Positions 40,279 through 49,129 of a DNA stretch of 64,000 nt are shown here, one piece after another. A program made the translations under genes and the position numbers. Source of the stretch: Bacillus sp. NP157 (lineage in GTDB: Bacteria > Pseudomonadota > Gammaproteobacteria > Xanthomonadales > Rhodanobacteraceae); contig CP076546.1 in assembly GCA_018889975.1 (NCBI GenBank), positions 4,495,001 to 4,559,000 of the forward strand, written 5' to 3'. The notes below the pieces were generated by a model. The model ran no database searches, was not told where the DNA came from, and saw only the letters and a list, made by a program, of their open reading frames with translations. Every line of letters begins with the position of its first letter. Within the stretch, counting starts at the first letter, position 1.

Positions 40279-40719
40279 ATGATCTTTGCATCCAAGACCG
40301 CACGGGCCAGCGTGATTACCGCGAGCCTGCTCCTGACGTCGGTACCCGCCCTGGCGGACGAACATATGCGCCAGGGCGCACCCAAAGGCATCCGCGCATC
40401 CTTCTTCGCATGCATGGACAAAGCCCGTGGCGACATCGTCGGCATGGGTGCGTGCATCACGCCGGAAAGGAAGTTCCAGGACACTCGCCTGAACGATGCA
40501 TACCGCAAGCTGATGGCTCGCCTGGACGGGAAAGCCCAGGCCGACCTGAAGGCGTCGGAGCGCGGCTGGCTCGAGTTCAATGGGAAGACCATGAACGTCG
40601 AGTTGGCGGTCGGTCGCGACGATAAAACGGTGAACATCGAGGCTGGTGTCAACGAGCTCTATCGATACGCTGCCCGGGCCGATGCGCTTGAGGGGCTGGC
40701 AGGGATCGCGTCTGATTGA
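40279..40719 (+). CDS. Secreted LprI/DUF1311-like protein
   Basis: A 146-aa exported protein. A signal peptide (about 1-25, ending ALA) is followed by a domain with CMDKARGDIVGMGACITPERKFQDTRLNDAYRKLMARL, typical of the DUF1311/LprI family. Some members inhibit lysozyme. The two conserved cysteines are present. I start at ATG 40279, after AGGAAGGAA. It is bracketed by inward-facing REPs 590 nt apart. Confidence 0.78.
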   Translation: MIFASKTARASVITASLLLTSVPALADEHMRQGAPKGIRASFFACMDKARGDIVGMGACITPERKFQDTRLNDAYRKLMARLDGKAQADLKASERGWLEFNGKTMNVELAVGRDDKTVNIEAGVNELYRYAARADALEGLAGIASD

Positions 40720-40758
40720 GCGGGGCGGTGGGCACGGGAGAGCAGCGGTGGGGTGGGG

Positions 40759-40781
40759 TCGCGCGCAGGCGCGCTCCTACA
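40759..40781 (-). repeat. REP between LprI-like and hypothetical genes
   Basis: A full reverse-orientation REP in the short convergent gap at 40720-40792. It has the same inward orientation relative to the copy at 40165 as the close pairs. Confidence 0.88.
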
Positions 40782-40792
40782 CAAGGCCTCGT

Positions 40793-41368
40793 TTAAGGGG
40801 CTGCGTTGTAGCCATTCGCCGCGTCTCCAAGCATCTTCAGGGCCGTCTCTAGCGCGTCGCTGTTGCGGGTACCGATGCCGTAGCCCGGAAGGAACAGTCG
40901 CGCGCGCTTGCCATCGTAGACGAGGGTGCACGAGCCGTCGGCGACATCCCGGACTTCGGTGACGTCACCGGTCATGACGTTCTCCCACGCAGCATGGAAT
41001 CGTTTCGCAGCCGCCGCGTTGAGTCGGTTGTCTTCGGGCGGTTCGTCGCCGCCGCGGAGGCTCACCTGCAGCCCGCCTGTGCGGGTCTGTCGGACAGTCC
41101 ACGTGCCGGAGATCCTCCCATCTTCAGGCACCACCCAGAACACCGCGTAATCACCCCGCGCTTTCGCAAGTAGCGGGTCGACCGACCGCGACGCGTTAGG
41201 GAGATCCTGGCGAAATGATCGGATGCACCGCGATGCCTGGGCGGTTGGGTGGGCGCCGGCCTCATCGATGACCTCCTGTAGTGCCGGAGAGAGCGTCGGC
41301 GCTGCGGGCGGGGCGGCATGGGCTTGTGCCGTCAACGAGAGTAGGGCGATCAGCAAGGGGGTTTTCAT
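40793..41368 (-). CDS. Secreted hypothetical protein
   Basis: A 191-aa protein with a signal peptide (about 1-19, ending AHA). I do not recognise a family. Two cysteines, C48 (SRCIRSF) and C146 (DGSCTLV), could form a disulfide. The middle part predicts a beta-rich domain (FWVVPEDGRISGTWTVRQ) with a C-terminal helix. The start at ATG 41368 gives a clean signal sequence. It is divergent from trpE with 133 nt between. Confidence 0.72.
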   Translation of the reverse strand: MKTPLLIALLSLTAQAHAAPPAAPTLSPALQEVIDEAGAHPTAQASRCIRSFRQDLPNASRSVDPLLAKARGDYAVFWVVPEDGRISGTWTVRQTRTGGLQVSLRGGDEPPEDNRLNAAAAKRFHAAWENVMTGDVTEVRDVADGSCTLVYDGKRARLFLPGYGIGTRNSDALETALKMLGDAANGYNAAP

Positions 41369-41501
41369 GGTCAGACGATAACCGGGAGGAGCCGTCGCGC
41401 GCGCGACCCGCCCGCCGGGGCAACCGGCAGCCCCGGGGTAGGGCACACACCGGGATTGGCCCTACAATCCAAGGTCGACCCCACGGGCAGCCCCACACCC
41501 C

Positions 41502-42977
41502 ATGATCTCCCGCGAACAATTCGACGCCTACGCCGCTGAGGGCTACACCCGGATCCCGCTGGTCCGCGAGGTGTTTTCCGACCTCGATACCCCGTTGTCG
41601 GTCTACCTGAAGCTGGCCGATGGCCCGTATACCTTCCTGTTCGAGTCGGTGGAGGGCGGGGCGACCTGGGGGCGGCATTCGATGATCGGCCTGCCGGCGC
41701 GCCGGGTGTACCGGCTGCGCGGGCATGAGCTGGAAGTGGAAGAGAACGGCGAGGTGGTCGAGACGCGCCACCTGGACGACCCGCTCGGTGAGATCGAGGT
41801 CCTGCGCAAGCAGTACGAGGTGCCGAAGCTGCCGGGCCTGCCCGACTTCACCGGCGGCCTGGTCGGTTACTTCGGCTTCGAGACGATCGGCTACATCGAA
41901 GAGCGGCTGGCCCAGTGGGACAAGAAGGACGAGCTGGGCACGCCCGACGTCCTGCTGATGCTCGCCGACGAGCTGGCCGTGTTCGACAACCTCAAGGGTC
42001 GCCTGTACCTGATCGTCCACGCCGATCCGTCGCGTCCGCAGGCCTACGCCGAAGCGATGCGCCGACTCGATACGCTGACCTTCCGCCTGCGCCAGGGCGG
42101 CGTGTCCTACCCGCAGATCCAGCAGTCGGTCGCGCTGGATGAGTCCGACTTCAAGTCCTCCTTCACCCGCGACGAATACGAAGCGATGGTGCGCACCGCG
42201 CAGGAATACATCCGCGCCGGCGACATTTTCCAGGTCGTGCCGTCGCAGCGGCTGAGCATCGGCTTCAACGCCCGCCCGGTCGACGTCTACCGCGCACTGC
42301 GCGCGATGAACCCGTCGCCGTACATGTTCTTCATCGACATCGGCACGACCCAGATCGTCGGCTCGTCGCCGGAAATCCTCGTCCGCCTGAAGAACGGCCG
42401 CGTGGTGCTGCGCCCGATCGCCGGCACGCGCCGCCGCGGCGCCGACGAAGCCGAAGATGTCGCCCTCGAAGAAGAACTGCTCGCCGATCCGAAGGAACGC
42501 GCCGAACACCTCATGCTGATCGACCTCGGCCGCAACGACGTGGGTCGCGTAAGCCAGACCGGCAGCGTCGAGCTCGCCGAATCCTTCGTGGTCGAACGCT
42601 ACTCGCACGTGATGCACATCGTGTCGCAGGTGGAAGGCGACATTAAGGACGGCATGTCCTACATGGACGTGATCAAGGCCACGTTCCCTGCCGGCACGGT
42701 CAGCGGCGCGCCGAAGATCCGCGCGCTGGAGATCATCCAGGAACTGGAACCATTCAAGCGCAACATCTACGCGGGCGCCATCGGCTGGCTCGGCTGGTGG
42801 GGCGACGCCGACACGGCGATCGCCATCCGCACGGCGGTGATCCAGGACGGCCGCCTGCACGTCCAGGCGGGCGGCGGCGTGGTCTACGACTCCGACCCGG
42901 CCGCCGAGTGGGAAGAGACCATGAACAAGGGCCGCGCGCTGTTCCGCGCCGTCGCCCAGGCCGCGAAGGGCCTTTAG
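41502..42977 (+). CDS. trpE: Anthranilate synthase component I
   Basis: A 491-aa TrpE that converts chorismate and ammonia or glutamine to anthranilate, the first committed step of tryptophan synthesis. Visible are the tryptophan-feedback region with FLFESVEGG near residue 45, GSSPEILVR near 287, AGTRRRG near 308, LGRNDVGRV near 345 and TFPAGTVSGAPKI near 395. No trpG follows, so the glutaminase subunit must be encoded elsewhere. A TACAAT at 41463-41468 may be its -10 element; I saw no leader peptide. Confidence 0.96.
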   Translation: MISREQFDAYAAEGYTRIPLVREVFSDLDTPLSVYLKLADGPYTFLFESVEGGATWGRHSMIGLPARRVYRLRGHELEVEENGEVVETRHLDDPLGEIEVLRKQYEVPKLPGLPDFTGGLVGYFGFETIGYIEERLAQWDKKDELGTPDVLLMLADELAVFDNLKGRLYLIVHADPSRPQAYAEAMRRLDTLTFRLRQGGVSYPQIQQSVALDESDFKSSFTRDEYEAMVRTAQEYIRAGDIFQVVPSQRLSIGFNARPVDVYRALRAMNPSPYMFFIDIGTTQIVGSSPEILVRLKNGRVVLRPIAGTRRRGADEAEDVALEEELLADPKERAEHLMLIDLGRNDVGRVSQTGSVELAESFVVERYSHVMHIVSQVEGDIKDGMSYMDVIKATFPAGTVSGAPKIRALEIIQELEPFKRNIYAGAIGWLGWWGDADTAIAIRTAVIQDGRLHVQAGGGVVYDSDPAAEWEETMNKGRALFRAVAQAAKGL

Positions 42978-43014
42978 GCCAGCGAAACACCACCACGACA
43001 GGGAGATACAGGGA

Positions 43015-43731
43015 ATGCCGTTGAAGTCGTTGATCGCAGGCCTGGGCCTGCTTACTGTGTGCGGCACTGCATTCGCGCAGGCCAGCCTGCCCGCCGCGCC
43101 GCATATGTCGGTCAGTGGCACCGCCACCCGCAAGGTCGAGCCGAACCGGTTCACCATCAACCTGCGCGTCGATGTCGCCGATGCCAGGCCGATCCAGGCG
43201 CGTGCGAAGGTGGAACAGCGCATGGCCCAGGTGCTCGCCGGCTTCAAGGCACACCACGCCGTGGCGGACTCGGTGGACGCGAGCGCGATCAACATCGGGC
43301 CGAAGACCGAGTACCGCAACAACGAGACCGTCGTCACCGGCACGCGGGTCTGGCGCACGGCGAAGGCCACCTTCGCGAAGCTCGACGACCTGCGCGGCTT
43401 CATCGACGGACTGGATGCCGACGAGGAGTTGCAGGTCGCGGGCATGTCGGTGACCCGCAGCGACATCGACGCGATCCACCAGGACCTGCGCCGTGCGGCG
43501 ATCGAGGATTCCAAGCGCACGGCCAAAAGCATGGCCGATGCCTACGGTGTACGCCTCGGCACCCTGTACACCGTGTCCGACACGCCGCAGGGCGTTTCCT
43601 ACATGGCGGCTTACAGCACCGCCGCACCGCCCGCGCCGCCGGCACCGATGGCCCCGATCGACCTGCAGGTCGGCAGCATCGAGGTCAAGGAAAGCGTCTA
43701 CGCTACCTACCTGATGGAACCGCAGTCCTGA
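43015..43731 (+). CDS. SIMPL-domain periplasmic protein, copy 1
   Basis: A 238-aa exported protein with a signal peptide (about 1-21, ending AFA). The SIMPL/DUF541 domain carries SVSGTATRKVEPNRFTINLRV, INIGPKTEYRNNE, and a C-terminal IEVKESVYATYLM. The family includes oxidative-stress and outer-membrane-associated proteins of unclear mechanism. The next gene encodes a paralog; the stop codon here (43729-43731) touches an upstream ATG of that gene. Confidence 0.85.
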   Translation: MPLKSLIAGLGLLTVCGTAFAQASLPAAPHMSVSGTATRKVEPNRFTINLRVDVADARPIQARAKVEQRMAQVLAGFKAHHAVADSVDASAINIGPKTEYRNNETVVTGTRVWRTAKATFAKLDDLRGFIDGLDADEELQVAGMSVTRSDIDAIHQDLRRAAIEDSKRTAKSMADAYGVRLGTLYTVSDTPQGVSYMAAYSTAAPPAPPAPMAPIDLQVGSIEVKESVYATYLMEPQS

Positions 43732-43760
43732 TGCACGCCACCACGAAAGGAAACGCCGGA

Positions 43761-44468
43761 ATGCTTCGACGCCTGCTCCCCTTGCTCGCCCTGGCCATCG
43801 CATCGGGGCCGTGCCTCGCCGCCACCGACCAGCGACACATCGACGTGACCGGCCATGCCGAGCGCGTGGTCCAGCCCGACCGTTTCACCATCAATATCAC
43901 CGTGAAGGTGTCGAACGCGAAGCCGGCGCTGGCGCGTATCGGCGTGGAAAAGCACATGGCCACGGTGATCACCGGCTTCAAGGCGCACCATGCGCTGCCC
44001 GAGTCGATCAATGCCACCGCGCTGTCGATCACGCCGCACTCGCATTACAAGGGCAACGAAGAAGTCGTCGAAGGCACCGAGGTCACGCGCACGGCGACGG
44101 CCACCTTTGCACGCATGGACGACCTGCGCGATTTCATCGACAGCCTGGACACGGCGGGCAATGAGTTGCAGATCGCGGGCACATCGATCGATCGCAGCGA
44201 TGCCCCGGAGATCGAGGCGCAGTTGCGCGAAGAAGCCATGCGCGATTCCACCCGCCAGGCCGAGCTCGTCGCGAAGACCTACGGCGTGCGCCTCGGCGAG
44301 CTCTTCACCGTCTCCGACCAGGCCACCCCTGTCTACGAGGGCTACTCGGGGATGAGTGCGGCTAAGCAACGCCCGGCGCCGCCACCGCCCATCGACCTCC
44401 AGGTCGGTGGCATGAAGATCGAGCGTACGATGTACGCGACCTACCTGCTGGCGCCGTCGAACAAATGA
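43761..44468 (+). CDS. SIMPL-domain periplasmic protein, copy 2
   Basis: A 235-aa paralog of the preceding protein, with matching landmarks (VQPDRFTINITV, FKAHHALPESINA, TFARMDDLRDFIDSLD, MKIERTMYATYLL). I start at ATG 43761 because it opens a strong signal peptide (MLRRLLPLLALAIASG) and has GGAAACGCCGGA upstream. An ATG at 43731 overlaps the previous stop (TGATG) and would add 10 polar residues. Its own stop overlaps the next start (ATGA). Confidence 0.85.
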   Translation: MLRRLLPLLALAIASGPCLAATDQRHIDVTGHAERVVQPDRFTINITVKVSNAKPALARIGVEKHMATVITGFKAHHALPESINATALSITPHSHYKGNEEVVEGTEVTRTATATFARMDDLRDFIDSLDTAGNELQIAGTSIDRSDAPEIEAQLREEAMRDSTRQAELVAKTYGVRLGELFTVSDQATPVYEGYSGMSAAKQRPAPPPPIDLQVGGMKIERTMYATYLLAPSNK

Positions 44469-45136
44469 AGAAACACGCGATCGTCGTCGCCGGATCACTG
44501 GCCATGCTGGCGGGCACGCAGCCGTCGGTGCAGGCGCGTGAGCCGTTCCGCGACGACGTCGCCTCGCGCACCCAGGCGCTGGCGCTGCTCGAGACCTTGA
44601 ATGCTGACCTGCTCAGCCACCCCAGCGCCACGCTGACGCTGGAGCGCTGGTGTGGCGACCACGGGCTGGCGCCCGACGCGAAGATCGTCGCGCGCCGGGT
44701 GAAGGGCGAGGATAAGCCGCTGCCGGAGGATGGCCGCCAGGCGCTGGGCATCGGCCCGGCCGAACCGGTGCGCTATCGCCGGGTGCAGCTGGCCTGCGGC
44801 GAGCTGGTGCTGTCCGAGGCCGACAACTGGTACGTGCCGGCGCGGCTCACGCCCGAGATGAACCAGATCCTCGACAGCACCGACCAGCCGTTCGGCAAGG
44901 TCGTCCAGCCGCTGCATTTCCGCCGCCAGACGGTCAGCGCGGACCTCCTCTGGTCACCGCTGCCGAAGGGCTGGGAGATGGGCGCGCCGCTGCCAGCGGC
45001 CGGGAAGGGCGCCCTGGCGATCCCCCACGAGCTGCTCCGCCACCGCGCCGTGCTGTTCAACGAAGCCAACCAGCCCTTCAGCCTGGTGGTCGAGACCTAC
45101 ACCGAGGCCGTGCTCGCCTTCGGCCGGGCCCGCTAA
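44465..45136 (+). CDS. Secreted protein with chorismate-lyase-like fold (tentative)
   Basis: A 223-aa exported protein with a signal peptide (about 1-24). From residue 40 on the sequence pattern resembles UbiC-type chorismate lyases and the UTRA fold. Points of likeness are RYRRVQLACGELVLSEADNWYVPARL in the middle and RHRAVLFNEANQPFSLVVETYTEAV at the end, where UbiC has its catalytic Arg and Glu. The likeness is weak and a signal peptide would be unusual for an enzyme acting on chorismate. It is coupled to the SIMPL pair (ATGA), which lies directly after trpE. Confidence 0.5.
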   Translation: MKKHAIVVAGSLAMLAGTQPSVQAREPFRDDVASRTQALALLETLNADLLSHPSATLTLERWCGDHGLAPDAKIVARRVKGEDKPLPEDGRQALGIGPAEPVRYRRVQLACGELVLSEADNWYVPARLTPEMNQILDSTDQPFGKVVQPLHFRRQTVSADLLWSPLPKGWEMGAPLPAAGKGALAIPHELLRHRAVLFNEANQPFSLVVETYTEAVLAFGRAR

Positions 45137-45222
45137 TCCAAAGCGCGTACCCCCTCTGGCCGAATTGCCGGCCGCCCCCGGCGCGGCGACCCTAGGGTCG
45201 TACCCTCGGGGGAGAGAGCGCC

Positions 45223-45708
45223 ATGTCGATCGCCACGGCACCTGTACGCAAGGCTCCGGCCGCCCGGCCCGGGAGGTCGACGCCACTGAGCGCGCTGCTC
45301 ACCGTGGCCAACACGCCGCGGCTGGGGCCGCATCCGAAGTCGCTGGACAAGGCCCTCGCCCGCGCCCAGCAGTGGGTGGAACTCTCCGACAGCCGCCGCC
45401 CCGACGCCATGTGGCTGGAAGCCGGCGCGATGATGCAGCGGATGGTGCCGCGCGCGGAATGGGTGCGCTACCTGCGCAAGATCCGCACCGACCGTGGATT
45501 GCTCGTCGGCCGCGAGTGGTTCGAGATGGCACGCGTCAGGGATCCCGTCGGCCTGCCGGCCGGGGACTACATGAACGTGATCTTCCTCGCGCATTACGCC
45601 AGGGCGGTGATCTTCGAGACGATCTCGCTGGCCCCCGGCGCCGACGGATGGCTACCGGTGGGGTACGTGATCCGGCCAGTGCAGCGCGAGATCACCTACA
45701 ACCCCTAA
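45223..45708 (+). CDS. DUF4019-like protein
   Basis: A 161-aa protein whose core (AQQWVELSDSRRPDAMWLEAGAMMQ, then EWVRYLRKIRTDRG, ending in a W-x-P-V-G-Y strand) resembles DUF4019 domains. Those are small NTF2-like proteins, often secreted, of unknown function. Here the N-terminus (MSIATAPVRKAPAARPGRS) is basic and not a signal peptide, so it may be cytosolic. It follows the previous gene by 86 nt and is followed by a REPIN. Confidence 0.68.
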   Translation: MSIATAPVRKAPAARPGRSTPLSALLTVANTPRLGPHPKSLDKALARAQQWVELSDSRRPDAMWLEAGAMMQRMVPRAEWVRYLRKIRTDRGLLVGREWFEMARVRDPVGLPAGDYMNVIFLAHYARAVIFETISLAPGADGWLPVGYVIRPVQREITYNP

Positions 45709-45720
45709 GTGCCTCCCCTC

Positions 45721-45810
45721 TGTAGGAGCGCGCCTGCGCGCGATCCCAGGGTGCCAAAACATGTCACCGTCACGCGCTGTCGGTTTTTCGCGCGCAGGCG
45801 CGCTCCTACA
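45721..45810. repeat. REPIN between the DUF4019 and DUF998 genes
   Basis: A forward REP at 45721-45743 and an inverted REP at 45788-45810, separated by 44 nt, in a convergent gap. It could serve as a terminator for both sides, though no T-tract is present. Confidence 0.9.
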
Positions 45811-46390
45811 CGGAGGCGGGTGCGGTTGCGTGGCGGATGCCGGGCGCGTCGCGGAGAACGAGCCACGCGGCGTAGCCGAACCACGCGAACATCGGCACGG
45901 TGATCAGTCGTTGGGTGAGGCCTCGCGTCGCGGCAGGATCGAGCCCGGTCATCAGCGCCCACATGTAGACCAGCACCAGGAAGGCGACGACGAGCGACAC
46001 GGTGTCGGTGCCGGCACGGCGTTCGGCGGCGAAGAACGCGGGGCACAGGATGACCGTGAGGCCGATCGCATAGAGCCCGTGCAGCGGGCTGCCCATGGTG
46101 AACACGCCGTTGGACACCATGCTGATGCCGAAGATGGCCGAGGCCAGCGCCGTGAACCGATAGCGCGCGCCGTGCTGCACGAGCAGGGCGATGGCGAAGC
46201 CGACGATCGACAGGCCAGCGACGATCGCACCGACGCGGCAGGCCATCGAGATGGACGGCGAGAGGAGCTCGAGCTCACTCATGTGCTGGCTGATCGAGGA
46301 ATACCCGGGGACGAAGAAGCCGATGAGCATGGGGATGAGCATCCCCACCAGGGGTAGGGCGATGGCCGCCCTTAGAAGCAGTCCTGCCAT
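45806..46390 (-). CDS. DUF998-family membrane protein
   Basis: A 194-aa polytopic membrane protein with about six helices. The N-terminal helix followed by PGYSSISQHMSELEL fits the DUF998 family (predicted integral membrane proteins of unknown role, often with a conserved S-x-H segment). Its C-terminus (ATAPASV) reaches the edge of the REPIN; the last nucleotides overlap the repeat end. Confidence 0.78.
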   Translation of the reverse strand: MAGLLLRAAIALPLVGMLIPMLIGFFVPGYSSISQHMSELELLSPSISMACRVGAIVAGLSIVGFAIALLVQHGARYRFTALASAIFGISMVSNGVFTMGSPLHGLYAIGLTVILCPAFFAAERRAGTDTVSLVVAFLVLVYMWALMTGLDPAATRGLTQRLITVPMFAWFGYAAWLVLRDAPGIRHATAPASV

Positions 46391-46460
46391 GGAAATCTAG
46401 ATCCGTTGTTGGAGGATGGTGGGGCGTTTAAGAGATGGTGGGACGGTTGGGCGGCCTGGA

Positions 46461-46483
46461 TCGCGCGCGGGCGCGCTCCTACA
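46461..46483 (-). repeat. REP downstream of the 123-aa gene
   Basis: A reverse REP with a central C/G variant (GCGCGGGCGCGC) and no near partner. Confidence 0.85.
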
Positions 46484-46502
46484 GGGGGCGGTGGGCGGGG
46501 GA

Positions 46503-46874
46503 TCAGGCGTCGGGGGCGGACGGGGTGTTCGCGTCGGGTTCGGCGGACGCGTCGGCGATCTTTTGTGATTCGGCCTGGGCGGCGTGGCCTGCCTGGGCGA
46601 CTTTCTTGTGTGCGATGACGGCGCGCAGGTTGCGTTCCAGCTCGGCGATGTTGAGCGGGAAGTAATTGTCTTCGCGATCGCTGACCGACCAGCTGGCGAT
46701 GCGCTGGTCGGTGGCGCCGACGCCGATGGCGTTGAGCGCGGCACGGACTTCGTCCGGCTTCAGGTCGGTGGCCTGCAGGATCAGCTGCCACAGCCAGTTC
46801 ATCCGCTGCGGATCCACCCCGCGAAGGATCGGCGGCCGCGTGTAGTCGCGCACTGGCGTGTCGTTGTCAGCCAT
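46503..46874 (-). CDS. Hypothetical 123-aa cytosolic protein
   Basis: A 123-aa soluble protein. An ordered N-terminal region (PQRMNWLWQLILQATDLKPDEV, then AALNAIGVGATDQRIASWSVSDREDNYFPL) gives way to an Ala/Pro/Asp-rich tail after about residue 95. The ordered part faintly resembles one half of DUF1456 (YehS-like), but I would not assign it. AGGAGG before ATG 46874 supports the start. Flanked by reverse REPs on both sides. Confidence 0.7.
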   Translation of the reverse strand: MADNDTPVRDYTRPPILRGVDPQRMNWLWQLILQATDLKPDEVRAALNAIGVGATDQRIASWSVSDREDNYFPLNIAELERNLRAVIAHKKVAQAGHAAQAESQKIADASAEPDANTPSAPDA

Positions 46875-46933
46875 CGTGGTTCCTCCTGGATGCGGGTCGA
46901 TTATCCATAAAAACCGCCACGTTGTTGCGCCAA

Positions 46934-46955
46934 TCGCGCGCAGGCGCGCTCCTAC
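46934..46955 (-). repeat. REP supplying the M17 peptidase stop
   Basis: A reverse REP whose outer end (CTAC) overlaps the 3' end of the leucyl aminopeptidase gene. It gives that gene its TAG stop (46952-46954, minus strand). Confidence 0.85.
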
Positions 46956-48328
46956 GAATAGCGGGTGGAGAGGAACTTGAAGAAGGCGCGGAGGCCCTGG
47001 GCTTCGCCGCCGCGGGGGTGGCCGGGGCGTTCGCCGTCGTTCCACGAATACGTGTCCAGGTGCATCCAGTTCTGGCTGTCGGGCACGAAGCGTTCGAGGT
47101 AGAGCGCGGCGGTGATCGCGCCGGCGTGGCGGGACGGGCCGGCGTTGGCGAAGTCGGCGATGTACGACTCGAGCATGCGGCGGTACGGACGCCACAGCGG
47201 CAGGCGCCACATCGGGTCATGCACGGTTTCGGCAGCACCGATCACTTCGTCGGCCAGCTGGTCGCGGTTGGTGAACAGCGCGGGCAGCTCGGGGCCGAGC
47301 GCGACGCGGGCGGCGCCGGTGAGCGTCGCGAAATCCACGATCAGGTCGGGCGATTGCTCCACCGCGTAGGCCAGCGCATCGCACAGCACCAGGCGGCCTT
47401 CGGCGTCGGTGTTGTCCACTTCCACCGTGTGGCCCGCGCGGGTGCGGATCACTTCGCCCGGACGCATCGCGTTACCGCTGATCGCGTTTTCCACGGCGGG
47501 CACCAGCAGGGTGAGGCGCACCGGCAGGCGCGCCTTCATTACCATGCCGGCCAGGGCGATCGCGTGGGCCGCGCCACCCATGTCCTTCTTCATCCAGCGC
47601 ATGCCTTCGGACGGCTTGATGTCCAGGCCGCCGGTATCGAAGCACACGCCCTTGCCGACGATCACCAGCTTCGGGTTGGAGTTCTTGCCCCAGGTCAGCT
47701 CGATCATCCGCGGCGGACGATGGCTGGCGCGACCCACGGCGTGGATCGTCGGGAAATTCTCGGCGAGCAGTTCGTCGCCCACCCACTCGCGCATCTTCGC
47801 CTTGTGCTCGGTCGCATGCGCCTGCACGGCGGCGGCGAGATCGGCCGGGCCCATGTCCTCGGTCGGGGTGTTGACCAGGTCGCGGACCTGGAACACGCCA
47901 TCGACCAGCGGCTGCACGTTGCGCAGCACGGCCGGCTCGACCAGCAACTGCGCGGCGGCACGGCCACTCTTGCGGTAACGCTCGAAACGGTAGGCGCCCA
48001 GCGCCCAGCCCAGGGCGAGCAGCTCGCGGTCTTCGACCACGGTGTCGTCGGCCAGCTGGTAGATCCCCTCTGGCAGGCGGAAGGGCAGGCCACCCAGGGC
48101 CGACAACGGATCGCTGCGGTCCACGCCCAACAGCACGCGTGACAACCCACCTGCGTTATTCGGCAGGACGGCGACCGAGCCGGAGGTCGGACGGAAACCC
48201 AGTGAGGACAGCCACTGCCGGTGCGTGGCACCCAAACGCTGTTCGACGGCTGCGAAGGACGTCGCGTCCACGAGCTCGATGGGGGTGACAGAGCGCTTGC
48301 CAGATTTCCGGTCGATCAGTGGCGACAT
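46952..48328 (-). CDS. M17 leucyl aminopeptidase family protein
   Basis: A 458-aa metallo-aminopeptidase of family M17 (PepA/PepB type) that trims N-terminal residues from peptides. The family signature NTDAEGRL lies near residue 305, with metal-ligand segments VGKGVCFDTGGLDIKP and MKKDMGGAAH. The N-terminal domain is more divergent than in E. coli PepA. I start at ATG 48328 behind GGGAGG. The present stop codon is provided by a REP, so the original C-terminus may have differed. Confidence 0.92.
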   Translation of the reverse strand: MSPLIDRKSGKRSVTPIELVDATSFAAVEQRLGATHRQWLSSLGFRPTSGSVAVLPNNAGGLSRVLLGVDRSDPLSALGGLPFRLPEGIYQLADDTVVEDRELLALGWALGAYRFERYRKSGRAAAQLLVEPAVLRNVQPLVDGVFQVRDLVNTPTEDMGPADLAAAVQAHATEHKAKMREWVGDELLAENFPTIHAVGRASHRPPRMIELTWGKNSNPKLVIVGKGVCFDTGGLDIKPSEGMRWMKKDMGGAAHAIALAGMVMKARLPVRLTLLVPAVENAISGNAMRPGEVIRTRAGHTVEVDNTDAEGRLVLCDALAYAVEQSPDLIVDFATLTGAARVALGPELPALFTNRDQLADEVIGAAETVHDPMWRLPLWRPYRRMLESYIADFANAGPSRHAGAITAALYLERFVPDSQNWMHLDTYSWNDGERPGHPRGGEAQGLRAFFKFLSTRYS

Positions 48329-48392
48329 CAGGCCTCCCGTGCCTCGCGGCATGCCGTGGCCGCGTCAATGACTGTATTCAACCAGCCATATT

Positions 48393-49076
48393 CTAGCCGT
48401 CGTTGGGGGGCGACGCGTCAATCCAGTCGGCAAGAGCCGTCATATCCGTGAATTCGAGGTCTGGCGCGGGCCCGTGGGACCACGTTTCACCCGTGCGGTT
48501 GAGCCAGACGGTTCTCAAACCGGCATCGCGAGCGCCGACCACATCAAGCAAAGGGTCGTCACCGACGTGAAGGATCGCCGCCGGCTCGAGGCCCAGCGCG
48601 TCGGCCGCCGCCTGGAAAATCATCCGGTCCGGCTTGGCCACGCCCACGCCGTACGCGTTGAGCCGCGTATGGAAGAAATGGTGCAGGCCAATCACTTCCA
48701 GGTCGGCGTTGCCGTTGGAAATACTGACGATCGGCACGCGGGCCGCGATGCGTTCCAGTGCGGCCAGGCTATCGGGATAGAGTTCGACGTTGTTGCGCGC
48801 CGCGAAGTAGATGCCCCACAGGGCATCCACCGGCGCATCGTCGATACCGCAGGCCGCGAAGGCCTGGCGGATGGTGATCCGGCGTTGCTCGCTGAAATCG
48901 TGGGCGAGGTGCGTATGCTCCCTCGCCACCTTGTCGCGCAGCTCGCGCATGGCCTCGATCGGCCACGCGCTGGCGACATCCGGGTGATGCTGCTTCAGCC
49001 AGCGATCGACACACTGCTCGGCTTCGACGAGGGCCGGCAAGACCGGCCACAACGTGTCGTCCAGATCCAGCGACAC
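48393..49076 (-). CDS. HAD-superfamily hydrolase (YjjG-like)
   Basis: A 227-aa HAD phosphatase. The motifs are DLDDTLWP (motif I, nucleophile and acid Asp), SISNGN (motif II), VAKPD (motif III Lys) and HVGDDPLLDV (motif IV), with an alpha-helical C1 cap. Substrates of such enzymes are often nucleotides or small sugar phosphates. The start is uncertain: GTG 49076 gives a compact N-terminus (MSLDLDD). A TTG at 49133 overlaps the stop of the upstream gene (TTGA) and would read through a REP, adding 19 residues. Confidence 0.82.
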   Translation of the reverse strand: MSLDLDDTLWPVLPALVEAEQCVDRWLKQHHPDVASAWPIEAMRELRDKVAREHTHLAHDFSEQRRITIRQAFAACGIDDAPVDALWGIYFAARNNVELYPDSLAALERIAARVPIVSISNGNADLEVIGLHHFFHTRLNAYGVGVAKPDRMIFQAAADALGLEPAAILHVGDDPLLDVVGARDAGLRTVWLNRTGETWSHGPAPDLEFTDMTALADWIDASPPNDG

Positions 49077-49095
49077 CGCCCGGATCGAGGCCCTG

Positions 49096-49118
49096 TGTAG
49101 GAGCGCGCACGCGCGCGA
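49096..49118 (+). repeat. REP at the HAD gene 5' end
   Basis: A forward REP with an A in the centre (CGCGCACGCGCG), lying between the PstS-LysM stop and the most likely HAD start. It is in frame with the HAD gene if TTG 49133 is used. Confidence 0.82.
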
Positions 49119-49129
49119 TCCCCCACCGT

